The notes beneath the pieces are model-generated. The model saw nothing but the letters and a program-made list of their open reading frames with translations. It did no database searches and was not told the origin of the DNA. DNA of 64,000 nucleotides from Paracoccaceae bacterium. GTDB taxonomy: Bacteria > Pseudomonadota > Alphaproteobacteria > Rhodobacterales > Rhodobacteraceae. Below, one piece after another: positions 19,064-27,767 of this stretch (the first letter of the stretch is position 1; each line of letters begins with the position of its first letter). The stretch lies in NCBI GenBank assembly GCA_024742405.1, contig JANSYP010000001.1, positions 868,001-932,000 on the forward strand, written 5' to 3'. The translations under genes were made by a program, and so were the position numbers.

Positions 19064-19453
19064 ATGGGCCTTGCCGAAACGCTGACGCGCGCCGTGACAT
19101 GGTGGAACGGCCAGACCTTTGGCACGCAGCTCTTCACTGCGCGCAACGGCGTGAAGGTGGGTGAGGACGCGCAAGGCAACCTCTTTTACAAGACCGCCGA
19201 CGACAGCCGCCGCTGGGTGATCTTTAACGGTGAGGCCGAGGCCAGCCGTGTCGCACCGGACTGGCATGGCTGGCTGCATCGCACCTGGGATGAGCCGCCG
19301 AGCGACAAGCCTCTCGCGCACAAGGCCTGGGAAAAACCGCACCGGGAAAATCTGACCGGGACAGATCTCGCCTATGCGCCCCCCGGCTCGATCCGCCGGA
19401 TCGAACCCGAGGACCGGCGCGATTATGAGGCGTGGAGTCCAGACGGATCGTGA
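19064..19453 (+). CDS. NDUFA12-like NADH:ubiquinone oxidoreductase accessory subunit
   Basis: 129 residues, matching the NDUFA12/B17.2 family (complex I accessory subunit found in alphaproteobacteria and mitochondria). Seen: FGTQLFTARNGVKVGEDAQG, RRWVIFNGEAEASRV, DWHGWLHRTWDEPPSD and the proline/lysine-rich C-terminus. It acts on the cytoplasmic arm of complex I or during its assembly. A ribosome-binding GGAGAG precedes the ATG. It leads the conserved Rhodobacteraceae run with the MCE protein, DUF2155 and aat. Confidence 0.92.
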   Translation: MGLAETLTRAVTWWNGQTFGTQLFTARNGVKVGEDAQGNLFYKTADDSRRWVIFNGEAEASRVAPDWHGWLHRTWDEPPSDKPLAHKAWEKPHRENLTGTDLAYAPPGSIRRIEPEDRRDYEAWSPDGS

Positions 19454-19462
19454 GGCGACGCA

Positions 19463-19903
19463 ATGGCATATAATCCGACCGAATTGGCTGTAGGGGCTGC
19501 CGTTCTTGCAGTTGCGGGGAGCTTTCTGGCCTATGCGCTGACAGCTGTGGGCGGCACCTCGTCTCGGGGCGGCTACGAACTGACGGCGAGCTTTCGGTCC
19601 GTCGAGGGCGTGAATGTCGGCACGGACATACGTCTGGCCGGGGTAAAGGTCGGATCGGTTGCCGCGATCACGCTGGATCCCGAAAGTTTCCGCGCAGACA
19701 CGACTCTGGCCCTGAGCCAGAACGTGCCGCTGCCCGATGACAGTGCCGTCGTCGTCGCGACAGAGGGCCTTCTGGGGGGCACGTTCCTGGAGGTGTTGCC
19801 CGGCGGCTCACCCTTCAATTACGAACCGGGCGCGGAGATCGTGGACACCCAGGGCACGGTCAACATCATCTCGTTGTTGTCCAAATTCGTGTCGGGCGAA
19901 TGA
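19463..19903 (+). CDS. mlaD: MlaD-like MCE-domain outer membrane lipid transport protein
   Basis: 146 residues: one N-terminal membrane anchor (about 6-28) and a single MCE domain (YELTASFRSVEGVNVGTDIR, VKVGSVAAITLDP, EGLLGGTFLEVLPGG). MlaD is the periplasmic substrate-binding subunit of the Mla system, which moves phospholipids between the outer and inner membranes. The other Mla genes are not in the window, so it is a detached gene as in related genomes. It overlaps the DUF2155 gene by 4 bases (ATGA). Confidence 0.9.
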   Translation: MAYNPTELAVGAAVLAVAGSFLAYALTAVGGTSSRGGYELTASFRSVEGVNVGTDIRLAGVKVGSVAAITLDPESFRADTTLALSQNVPLPDDSAVVVATEGLLGGTFLEVLPGGSPFNYEPGAEIVDTQGTVNIISLLSKFVSGE

Positions 19904-20280
19904 GCACGCTTTTTGCCATTCTGGCGGTGGCGAGCCTTTTGCCGGCTCAGGTCGTGGCGCAAAGCCCGGGCGCAGACGCTGCTGTGATCAGTGCGCCGGG
20001 GGCGACCCTGCGCAGCCTCGATCGCCTGTCAGGAGAGTTTTCCGATATCGATCTGCGGGTTGGCGATCGCACCGAATTGGGCAAACTCGAGATCCGTCTG
20101 ACCGACTGCCGTTATCCGGCCGATAACCCGTCCGGCGACGCCTATGCCTATCTGTCGATCACCGATCAGGTCACCGGCGGGCCACTCTTTCAAGGCTGGA
20201 TGGTCGCGTCGTCGCCTGCGCTGAACGCGCTCGATCACATGCGCTATGACGTCTGGGTGTTGCGCTGCAGCACGTCCTGA
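19900..20280 (+). CDS. DUF2155 secreted protein
   Basis: 126 residues with a signal peptide (about 1-20, cleavage after VVAQ). Core: GDRTELGKLEIRLTDCRYPA and DQVTGGPLFQGWMVASSPALNALDHMRYDVWVLRC, the DUF2155 signature; the two cysteines (about 68 and 123) may pair in the periplasm. Function unknown. It starts within the stop of mlaD, so is translationally coupled to it, and its 3' end overlaps the convergent aat gene by 37 bases. Confidence 0.9.
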   Translation: MSTLFAILAVASLLPAQVVAQSPGADAAVISAPGATLRSLDRLSGEFSDIDLRVGDRTELGKLEIRLTDCRYPADNPSGDAYAYLSITDQVTGGPLFQGWMVASSPALNALDHMRYDVWVLRCSTS

Positions 20281-20888
20281 CCGGTTGGTGCCGCGGTTTC
20301 GTTGTCGAACTCGACGTTTTTGCGAAGGGCGCGGGCAAGCTTCCGGTGATACTCCACCCGCGTGATTTCCTGGGCGCCGAGACGCGCCAAATGCGGCGTG
20401 ATGAACTGCGTGTCGAACAGGCTGAAGCCGCAGATCCGAAGCCGATCAACCAGGTATGCGAGGGCAATCTTCGACGCGTCGCTGCGGTCGGAGAACATGC
20501 TCTCGCCGAAAAACGCGCCTGAAAGCGCCACTCCGTAGACGCCCCCGACCAGTTCGCGGCCGTCCCAGACCTCGACGGAATGGGCGAACCCGATCTCGTG
20601 CAGCTGCAGGTAGAGATCGAAGATCACATCGTTGATCCAGGTTTCCTCGCGCCGCGCGCACCCCTCCAGAACCGGGCCAAAGGCAGTGTCGAAACTTATT
20701 GCGAAGGGGTTCTGGCGCAGTTTGCGGGCCAGGGAACGCGAAATATGGAAGCCGTTGAGCGGCATGATCCCGCGGCGTCGCGGGTCGACCCAGAAAACGT
20801 CCGGGTCGCTGCGGGTTTCGGCCATGGGAAACACCCCCATGGCATAGCCTCTGAGCAACAATTCAGGTGTCAGCTGGCCCGTTTCCAT
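20244..20888 (-). CDS. aat: Leucyl/phenylalanyl-tRNA--protein transferase
   Basis: 214 residues. Transfers Leu or Phe from tRNA onto N-terminal Arg or Lys of proteins, creating N-degrons for ClpS/ClpAP. Seen: LLLRGYAMGVFPMAE near the start, WVDPRRRGIMPL, TWINDVIFDLYLQLHEIGFAHS, GGVYGVALSGAFFGESMFS and LFDTQFITPHLARLGAQEI. The ATG at 20888 with GAGGGGA upstream is used; a TTG at 20939 is the alternative. It follows accC on the same strand after 82 bases. Confidence 0.95.
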   Translation of the reverse strand: METGQLTPELLLRGYAMGVFPMAETRSDPDVFWVDPRRRGIMPLNGFHISRSLARKLRQNPFAISFDTAFGPVLEGCARREETWINDVIFDLYLQLHEIGFAHSVEVWDGRELVGGVYGVALSGAFFGESMFSDRSDASKIALAYLVDRLRICGFSLFDTQFITPHLARLGAQEITRVEYHRKLARALRKNVEFDNETAAPTGQDVLQRNTQTS

Positions 20889-20970
20889 TCCCGGCGTGGT
20901 CCCCTCTCCATCGCCGAGTAAATCTGTTTTTTCGAACAATGGCCAAGGGTTTGCGCGAAAGTCGGTGCGC

Positions 20971-22320
20971 TCAGTCCTCGAAAGTCTCGGCCAGCCATTG
21001 CTCCAGCCAGTGGATCGAGTAATCGCCGCTGCGGATGTCCGGCTCTTCGAGAAGTGCCGGAAAGAGCGGTACGGTCGTGTCGATCCCGTCGACGATCAAC
21101 TCTCCCAGGGCGCGGGAGAGCCGCGCCAGTGCCTCGGGACGGTCGCGGCCATGGACGATCAGCTTGGCGATGAGGCTGTCGTAGTAGGGCGGGATGGAGT
21201 AGCCGTCATAGAGTGCCGAATCCATCCGGACGCCCAGTCCGCCGGGCGCATGATAGGCACTGATTGTGCCCGGGCAGGGGCTGAACCGGGGCAGCTTTTC
21301 GGCATTGATCCGAACTTCGATGGCATGGCCCTGGGGGACGAGGTTTTCCTGCAGGACCGACAGCGGCAGGCCGGCGGCGATGCGGATCTGTTCGCGCACC
21401 AGATCGACGCCATAGACGGCTTCGGTCACCGGATGCTCGACCTGGAGCCGTGTGTTCATCTCGATGAAGTAGAACTCGCCGTTCTCGTAGAGGAACTCGA
21501 TCGTCCCGGCGCCGGAATAGTTGATCCGGGCGACCGCGTCGGCACAGATCTGGCCGATCTTGGTCCGGGTCATTGCATCCAAGGCGGGACTCGGCGCTTC
21601 CTCGAGCACCTTCTGGTGCCGGCGCTGCAGCGAGCAGTCGCGCTCGCCCAGATGCACGGCATTGCCGCGTCCGTCGCCGAAAACCTGGACCTCGATATGG
21701 CGCGGCGTGGTCAGATACTTTTCCAGATAGACCGCGTCATTGCCAAAGGCTGACTTGGCTTCGCTGCGGGCGGACTGAAAGGCCGTCGCCATCTCTGCGG
21801 CACTGCGCGCGAGTTTCATCCCGCGGCCGCCGCCCCCCGCCGTCGCCTTGACGATGACCGGATACCCGATCTGGTCCCCGACACGTTCAGCATCGGCCAG
21901 GGTCTGGACCTCGCCATCGGAGCCAGGCACGCACGGAACCCCGAGCGCCGCCATGGTTTCCTTGGCGGTGATCTTGTCGCCCATCATGCGGATATGTTCG
22001 GCGGAGGGGCCGATGAAGATCAGGTCGTGATCCTCCACCACCTGGGCGAAGCTCGCATTCTCGGATAGAAAGCCATAGCCCGGATGGATTGCCTCGGCCC
22101 CTGTGATTTCGCACGCCGAGATGATCGCCGGTGCCAGCAGATAGCTTTGGGTGCCCGGTGGCGGTCCGATGCAGACCGATTCGTCAGCCATGCGCACGTG
22201 CATCGCATCCGAATCCGCCGTCGAGTGCACCGCGACGCTCGCGATGCCCATTTCCCGGCAGGCCCGGACGACGCGCAGCGCGATCTCTCCCCGGTTCGCA
22301 ATCAGGATCTTGCTGAACAT
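20971..22320 (-). CDS. accC: Acetyl-CoA carboxylase, biotin carboxylase subunit
   Basis: 449 residues, standard length. Carboxylates the biotin on AccB using ATP and bicarbonate, the first half-reaction of fatty acid synthesis. Seen: N-terminal [23 protein letters not shown]-grasp glycine loop [48 protein letters not shown], and [20 protein letters not shown]. It starts 9 bases after accB, so accBC form one operon. Confidence 0.98.
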   Translation of the reverse strand: MFSKILIANRGEIALRVVRACREMGIASVAVHSTADSDAMHVRMADESVCIGPPPGTQSYLLAPAIISACEITGAEAIHPGYGFLSENASFAQVVEDHDLIFIGPSAEHIRMMGDKITAKETMAALGVPCVPGSDGEVQTLADAERVGDQIGYPVIVKATAGGGGRGMKLARSAAEMATAFQSARSEAKSAFGNDAVYLEKYLTTPRHIEVQVFGDGRGNAVHLGERDCSLQRRHQKVLEEAPSPALDAMTRTKIGQICADAVARINYSGAGTIEFLYENGEFYFIEMNTRLQVEHPVTEAVYGVDLVREQIRIAAGLPLSVLQENLVPQGHAIEVRINAEKLPRFSPCPGTISAYHAPGGLGVRMDSALYDGYSIPPYYDSLIAKLIVHGRDRPEALARLSRALGELIVDGIDTTVPLFPALLEEPDIRSGDYSIHWLEQWLAETFED

Positions 22321-22329
22321 GGTTGCGGC

Positions 22330-22818
22330 TCAGTCCAGAATGACGAGGGGGGCGCCAAACTCGACCGGCGCGCCGTCCTCGACGAGGATGCGGCGAATCA
22401 CGCCGTCTCTTGGCGACGGGATCTGGTTCATGGTCTTCATCGCCTCGACGATCAGCAGGGTCTGCCCCTTGCTGACCGCCGTTCCGGCCTCGATGAACGG
22501 GTCAGAACCCGGTTCTGCCTGCAGATAGACCGTACCGACCATTGGCGATGTCACGGCGCCGGGGTGCCGCGCGGGATCCTCCGGTGCGGTACTCTCGGCC
22601 TCAGTGACAGGCGCTGCAACGGGGGCCGCTGCTGGCGCTGCGACCATGGTTGGGACCGGTGTCGCGACCGGCGCCGCCAGGCGGGCCACCCGGACATTCA
22701 GGCTGTCGTTTTCGCCATAGTCCCGGTGCACCTCGAGCTCGCTCAGGTCGTTCGTCTTCAAAAGGTTTGCAAGTGCCTGAATGAAGGCCACATCGGCGTC
22801 ATGGCGTGTGTCGGTCAT
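22330..22818 (-). CDS. accB: Acetyl-CoA carboxylase biotin carboxyl carrier protein
   Basis: 162 residues. N-terminal helical segment (1-48), Ala/Pro-rich flexible linker (49-80) and biotinyl domain (85-162) with the biotin-accepting Lys128 in VEAMKTMNQI (the usual AMK motif followed by Thr-Met). The ATG at 22818 is supported by GAGGA five bases upstream; longer frames to 23121 run through the divergent promoter region. First gene of accBC. Confidence 0.97.
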   Translation of the reverse strand: MTDTRHDADVAFIQALANLLKTNDLSELEVHRDYGENDSLNVRVARLAAPVATPVPTMVAAPAAAPVAAPVTEAESTAPEDPARHPGAVTSPMVGTVYLQAEPGSDPFIEAGTAVSKGQTLLIVEAMKTMNQIPSPRDGVIRRILVEDGAPVEFGAPLVILD

Positions 22819-23086
22819 GCAATCCTCTTTGTCTTCGGGGCTTGCGCCCTGTCCGCCGGTCCTACACGGAAGCCCCGGCGGTGAAAAGCTGTGCGTCTTG
22901 AGCGGACTTGCGCATTGTTTCTGATTCCCGGAACAGTCAAGCTTGATTTTTAGCGCAGTTGCCGCGAGTGTAATTTTGCAACGGGGCCGTCGCCCCTCCT
23001 GTGTGCTCGTTTTCCCTGGTTTTTTTCGGCCCGCGATCCGCCGGGCGACCTTTGCCATGTCTGTCCGTTTGCTTGAGAGGCCTGTG

Positions 23087-24439
23087 ATGCCGAACACGCC
23101 CCAGACCCCCGGTATCGTCAATGCACGTTTGCCCGAGTCGCTGCTCGACAGGAATTTCGCCGATATCCACGGACCCTTTGCGACCCATGAGGCGCTGGTG
23201 GCCGCAGACCGCTGCTATTTCTGTCATGACGCGCCGTGCGTGTCGGCCTGTCCGACGGAGATCGATATCCCGCTCTTCATCCGGCAGATCCAGAACGGTC
23301 AGCCTGCCGCGGCGGCGCGCACGATTTTTGACCAGAACATTCTCGGAGGCATGTGTGCCCGGGTGTGCCCGACCGACATCCTGTGCGAAGGCGCGTGCGT
23401 GCGTGAGATGGCAGAGGGCAAACCGGTCGAGATCGGCCGACTCCAGAGATTTGCGACCGATGCGATGATGCAGGCAGACCACCCTTACAGCCGTGCGCCG
23501 GGCACCGGGTGCCATGTCGCCGTGGTCGGCGCGGGTCCTGCGGGGCTCGCCTGTGCGCACAGGCTGGCAATGCATGGCCACCGCGTGACGCTGCTCGATG
23601 CACGCGAAAAGCCCGGTGGACTGAACGAATACGGGATTGCGGCCTACAAGACCCCCGACGGGTTTGCCCAGGCCGAGATCGACTGGCTGCTTCAGATCGG
23701 CGGTATCGAGGTCAAGACCGGGATGCGTCTGGGACGCGAGCTGTCGCTCGCGGAGTTGCGCGAGGATCACGACGCGGTGTTTCTGGCCATTGGACTGACC
23801 GGCGTGAATGCACTGCGCTCCGAAGGCGAAGAGCGCGACAATGTCCACGATGCGGTCGATTTCATCGCCGATCTGCGTCAGGCGCCGACCAAACGGACGA
23901 TTCCCGTCGGGCGCAACGTCGTCGTTATCGGCGGCGGGATGACGGCGGTGGACGCAGCGGTTCAGGCCAAGCTTTTGGGGGCCGAAACCGTGACGCTGGT
24001 CTATCGTCGCGGTCGCGAGCGGATGAGCGCGTCGGGCCACGAACAGCTCCACGCGGCCTCGAAAGGCGTGCGGATCGTCACCGGGGCCATTCCCTTGCGG
24101 ATCCTCGGTCAGAACCGGGTGGAAGAAGTCGAGTTCGCCTACGCGGTCGAGGAGGGCGGCAATCTGCACGCGGGCGATGAGACGTTCTGCCTTCGGGCCG
24201 ATCAGGTGTTCAAGGCCATCGGCCAGCGCCTGGACGACGCGCCGGGAGGGCTCGCACTCGATGACGGCAAGATCGCCGTGACGGGACCGGGGCGGACGAG
24301 CATCGATGGGGTCTGGTCCGGTGGGGACTGCGCGTCGGGGGGGGAGGATCTGACGGTGACCGCGGTCGCCGAAGGCCGCGATGCCGCCGAGGACATCCAC
24401 ACCGAACTGACGGGCCGGTCCGCGATTGCGGCAGAGTAG
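23087..24439 (+). CDS. preT: NAD-dependent dihydropyrimidine dehydrogenase subunit PreT
   Basis: 450 residues, flavin/iron-sulfur subunit of the bacterial dihydropyrimidine dehydrogenase, which reduces uracil and thymine with NADH. Seen: eight cysteines in CYFCHDAPCVSAC (43-55) and CARVCPTDILCEGAC (90-104) for two 4Fe-4S clusters; FAD motif VVGAGPAGLACAHRL; NAD motif VVVIGGGMTAVDAAV; ending GGDCASGGEDLTVTAVAEG. The ATG at 23087 is chosen because GAGAGG lies 9 bases upstream. Its partner preA is 0.9 kb downstream, separated by a decayed gene, an unusual interruption. Confidence 0.93.
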   Translation: MPNTPQTPGIVNARLPESLLDRNFADIHGPFATHEALVAADRCYFCHDAPCVSACPTEIDIPLFIRQIQNGQPAAAARTIFDQNILGGMCARVCPTDILCEGACVREMAEGKPVEIGRLQRFATDAMMQADHPYSRAPGTGCHVAVVGAGPAGLACAHRLAMHGHRVTLLDAREKPGGLNEYGIAAYKTPDGFAQAEIDWLLQIGGIEVKTGMRLGRELSLAELREDHDAVFLAIGLTGVNALRSEGEERDNVHDAVDFIADLRQAPTKRTIPVGRNVVVIGGGMTAVDAAVQAKLLGAETVTLVYRRGRERMSASGHEQLHAASKGVRIVTGAIPLRILGQNRVEEVEFAYAVEEGGNLHAGDETFCLRADQVFKAIGQRLDDAPGGLALDDGKIAVTGPGRTSIDGVWSGGDCASGGEDLTVTAVAEGRDAAEDIHTELTGRSAIAAE

Positions 24440-24456
24440 CTCGGACCTCGGCCCAC

Positions 24457-25247
24457 GGCGGCGCGGTGTTGCGCGCCTGTGATCCGCGGACCGAAACGCT
24501 GCTATGGGCCTCCGAAAGCCGGGGCGGCACCAACGCGGCTGTCTTCGTCCATGCGGCCACGTTCGACGGTCGGTTCCCGCGCGAGATCCCGTTCGCTGAG
24601 AAATACGACCACCGGATCGGGCAGGGGGCTGGCGGAGAACTGACCCAGGGTATCTTTTCCAGTGCCGGGTTCGAGAGCCGGACGCTGGCGCCGGTGGGCG
24701 ACGCGCTCTTCATGGCACCCGAGGACACGCTGGTGCAGGACGGAAAGCCTGCCATAGCGGGCAATAGCACTGATCACCCGCTATGAGCGCGCCGGCGACG
24801 GCCGGGCCCCGGCGCGGGAGTTCGCCTATGAGGTCTCCGCGCGCGTAGACACCGTTGCCGGCGAAGGAGCGATCTCGCCGGTCGACCTGCCGGTCGCCGA
24901 TAGCGACACACTGCTCGCGCTGGAGCGCGAACGGCCCGACAGGCCGGGCACCACCACACCACCCACCTGGCAAAATCAAGATCTTCGAGATCGGCCTGGA
25001 GGGCGCCACCGGCGTGATCGCGATGCCGCGGCTCGACACAGACGACCTCACCCCGGTTTCCAAACGCCTCGTGCTCGATTTCGATGCGGTGTGCGACGCC
25101 GATAACGGCGTGGACGGGGTTCTGAGCCATTCTGCCATGGCTTTCGGTGCGACCCTTGACGACAGGCCGCCAACTCTTGTCATGCTGAGCGACAATGACG
25201 GCAACCGCGACCATCAGCTTCTGGTCTTTGCCGTGACAATGGACTGA
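24457..25247 (+). pseudogene. Decayed 'esterase-like activity of phytase' family gene between preT and preA
   Basis: Three consecutive pieces in different frames form one protein of the phytase-esterase-like beta-propeller family. First: LLWASESRGGTNAAVFVH, REIPFAEKYDHRI, FSSAGFESRTLAPVGDALF (to a TGA at about 24784). Second, from about 24782: YERAGDGRAPAREFAYEVSA and LLALERERP (to about 24935). Third: KIFEIGLEGATGVIA, TPVSKRLVLDFD, PPTLVMLSDNDGNRDHQLLV, ending at 25247. The N-terminal part and signal peptide are missing. At least two frameshifts plus the truncation make a functional product unlikely. Confidence 0.72.
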
Positions 25248-25305
25248 GCCACCGGACAGGGCGCGCCGCCGGGCGTCCCCATCCCCAAGCCACAAGGGTG
25301 TATGC

Positions 25306-26610
25306 ATGGCCGATCTGAGCACCGAGTTTCTGGGCATCCGCTCGCCCAACCCGTTCTGGCTCGCTTCCGCGCCCCCGACCGACAAGGAATACAATGTCCG
25401 CCGCGCGTTCGAGGCCGGTTGGGGCGGGGTTGTCTGGAAGACGCTCGGGCAGGATCCGGCCATCGTGAACGTCAATGGGCCGCGCTATGGCGTGGTTTAC
25501 GGTGCCGACCGCCGGGTGCTCGGCATGAACAATATCGAGTTGATCACCGACCGACCGCTCCACGTCAATCTGCGCGAGATCAAGGTGGTCAAACGCGACT
25601 ACCCCGACCGGGCGATGATCGTGTCGCTGATGGTGCCGTGCGAAGAACAGGCATGGGCGGAAATCCTGCCGCTGGTCGAAGAGACCGGTGCGGACGGGAT
25701 CGAGCTGAATTTCGGCTGCCCCCACGGGATGAGCGAACGCGGTATGGGGTCCGCGGTGGGCCAGGTCCCGGAATATATCGAGATGGTCTCGCGCTGGTGC
25801 AAACAGCATACCCGGATGCCCGTGATCGTGAAGCTCACCCCCAACATCACCGATATCCGGCACCCCGCACGTGCGGCCAAGGCCGGGGGCGCGGATGCGG
25901 TCAGCCTGATCAACACGGTCACGTCGATCACGTCGGTCGATCTCGACGCGATGAGCCCGGAGCCGATGATAGACGGCAAGGGCACGCATGGCGGCTATTG
26001 CGGTCCGGCGGTCAAACCCATCGCTCTCAACATGGTGGCCCAGATCGCGCGCGACCCCGAAACACACGGGATGCCCATCAGCGGGATTGGTGGCGTCACG
26101 ACCTGGCGCGATGCAGCGGAGTTCCTGGCCCTCGGCGCCGGAACCGTACAGGTCTGCACGGCGGCGATGACCTATGGCTTCAAGGTCATTGAGGAGATGA
26201 CCGAGGGTCTGTCGCTATGGATGGATGAAAAGGGCTACGGGTCGGTAGCGGAAGTTGTCGGGCGGGCGGTACCCAATGTGACCGACTGGCAGTATCTGAA
26301 CCTCAATTACGTTACCAAGGCCCGGATCGATCAGGAGGCCTGCATCAAATGCGGACGCTGCTTTGCGGCCTGCGAAGATACCAGCCACCAGGCGATCTCG
26401 ATGTCCGCGGACCGGGTGTTCGAGGTGATCGACGCTGAATGCGTCGCCTGCAATCTGTGCGTGAATGTCTGCCCTGTGGAAAACTGCATTACCATGGAGG
26501 AGCTGGCCGAAGGTGCCGTGGATACGCGGACGGGCGCGCCCGTGTCATCGACGCACGCGGACTGGACCACCCATCCCAACAATCCAGCCGCAGTGAAAGC
26601 CGCCGAGTAG
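25306..26610 (+). CDS. preA: NAD-dependent dihydropyrimidine dehydrogenase subunit PreA
   Basis: 434 residues. Catalytic FMN subunit: a dihydroorotate-dehydrogenase-like barrel (1-330; PFWLASAPPTDKEYN, ELNFGCPHGMSERGMGSAVG with catalytic Cys, NTVTSITSVDLD, GIGGVTTWRDAAEFLALGA) followed by two 4Fe-4S motifs, CIKCGRCFAACEDT and CVACNLCVNVCPVENC (about 346-400). With PreT it reduces uracil/thymine to dihydropyrimidines. Expected co-expression with preT is uncertain because 866 bases with a decayed gene lie between them. Convergent with the minus-strand gene that ends one base after its stop. Confidence 0.96.
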   Translation: MADLSTEFLGIRSPNPFWLASAPPTDKEYNVRRAFEAGWGGVVWKTLGQDPAIVNVNGPRYGVVYGADRRVLGMNNIELITDRPLHVNLREIKVVKRDYPDRAMIVSLMVPCEEQAWAEILPLVEETGADGIELNFGCPHGMSERGMGSAVGQVPEYIEMVSRWCKQHTRMPVIVKLTPNITDIRHPARAAKAGGADAVSLINTVTSITSVDLDAMSPEPMIDGKGTHGGYCGPAVKPIALNMVAQIARDPETHGMPISGIGGVTTWRDAAEFLALGAGTVQVCTAAMTYGFKVIEEMTEGLSLWMDEKGYGSVAEVVGRAVPNVTDWQYLNLNYVTKARIDQEACIKCGRCFAACEDTSHQAISMSADRVFEVIDAECVACNLCVNVCPVENCITMEELAEGAVDTRTGAPVSSTHADWTTHPNNPAAVKAAE

Positions 26611-26611
26611 G

Positions 26612-27016
26612 TCAGAGCGTGATGTCCATCATGGCGCCCGCGGCGGCCACGCCCTGACCGGCGTCGGCGAAGAGTGCGGCGCCAGCTTCGGGCATCATCG
26701 GGGCGGCCTGTTCCGGCTGCGCCTGACCGGCTTGGATCATGCGGCGCATATGCTCGAACCCTTCCAGGACATAGGCCAGTCGGTCGAAATCGCGGCCGTC
26801 TGTAGCACCGGTGCGCTCTACCTTGGCGCCGCAATCAAACTCGGCGCGGGCATCCATGACGACGCGGGAGATGCCGTTGGCGGCCAGAGCGATCGGCGCG
26901 CTGTCATCGGACTTGCGCGGCGCCTCGACCGGGGTCGCCTCGGCAGCCGGGGCGGCCTGAATGCCGAGGGGCTTGGAGAGGGTGGTAACCGAGGCGATGG
27001 CGCTGATCTGGGACAT
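26612..27016 (-). CDS. Hypothetical protein, unknown function
   Basis: 134 residues from ATG 27016. N-terminal third is low-complexity (Ala/Pro/Ser); the middle holds a compact segment, GISRVVMDARAEFDCGAKVE then DRLAYVLEGFEHMRRMIQAG; the C-terminus is Ala/Met/Gly-rich. No signal peptide or membrane helix. No family recognised. Codon use resembles its neighbours. It is convergent with preA and is preceded by a palindrome-rich AT region (27108-27149), which may control it. Confidence 0.55.
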   Translation of the reverse strand: MSQISAIASVTTLSKPLGIQAAPAAEATPVEAPRKSDDSAPIALAANGISRVVMDARAEFDCGAKVERTGATDGRDFDRLAYVLEGFEHMRRMIQAGQAQPEQAAPMMPEAGAALFADAGQGVAAAGAMMDITL

Positions 27017-27767
27017 CTGTAAGTTTCCAACTGCGTTTGTTTCGATTTTTCTGAAACTGCATGACGATTGCGGCTGAATTGGGGCACACTCGCAAGTTTG
27101 TGGAAACAATTGCGCAATTTTTCTGAAAATTTGCTCGAATGGATTCGAGAGCTGTCGCTGCAGGCAAGGGGGGGCGCGAGCCTCCGCCCTGTGTCTGTCC
27201 CGGGAGCACGCGACGCAAAACCGTTCCGATATACGGCAATACTTTCAAGGATTAGAGGCGCGCGCGCTTGCTCTTCGCGATCTGCGGAACCGGATGTCGG
27301 CACCTGACATGCCGCGCACCAGATGGTGTGTGCTGGGCCGAGCGGTCGGTAAAACCCACGTTCCTCTGCCGGGATGCTTCCGATAAGGTCTGCGCTTTCG
27401 GGGTCTCTTCGTGATCGCCGAACCCGTGCCGATGCTTCCTCCTCACCGTCGCAATTTGGTCAATCAGACGCCCGGCGCGCTCCTGACTGCGCGTGCACTA
27501 GCTTTATCGCGGGAAGAAGAGGGTCTGGGCCATCGCTCCCGCGGCACGACGTTGCCGAAGATCACTCTGATGGTTCCGCGTGCGCCGGAAATGGTCGCGT
27601 GGACCACAGCCGGGTCAATCGCGCATGCCGATAATCCCGACAAAAGCGCGGGGTCCCAGGATCACGATTTCATGCTGATACCGGGTGCGAAAACAGCTCA
27701 GACGCGGCATTTCCATCCCAGGCGAGCGTAGCGGCCCATGGGGGCCGCTGCGCCGTTTGTCTCGGCT
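27017..27767. other. Long intergenic region with AT-rich palindromes
   Basis: 751 bases. The left part (27040-27150) is AT-rich for this genome and contains the perfect palindrome AATTGCGCAATT (27108-27119) and CTCGAAT-GG-ATTCGAG (27134-27149). The right part (27400-27730) shows protein-like fragments on the minus strand in changing frames but no family could be recognised. A GC hairpin (GCGGCC/GGCCGC, 27731-27748) without a T-run lies beyond the stop of the 27768 gene. Confidence 0.4.
27134..27149. promoter_or_regulatory. Perfect inverted repeat upstream of the 26612-27016 gene
   Basis: CTCGAAT-GG-ATTCGAG, seven paired bases with a two-base spacer, 118 bases upstream of the ATG at 27016 and 15 bases beyond a second palindrome (AATTGCGCAATT, 27108-27119). 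Operator-like; regulator unknown. Confidence 0.3.

Noticed and set aside
27411-27731. A 106-residue plus-strand open frame in the 27-kb intergenic region
   Set aside because: No ribosome site, no domain-like pattern and a composition like out-of-frame translation; the minus strand looks at least as protein-like, so no gene is called.
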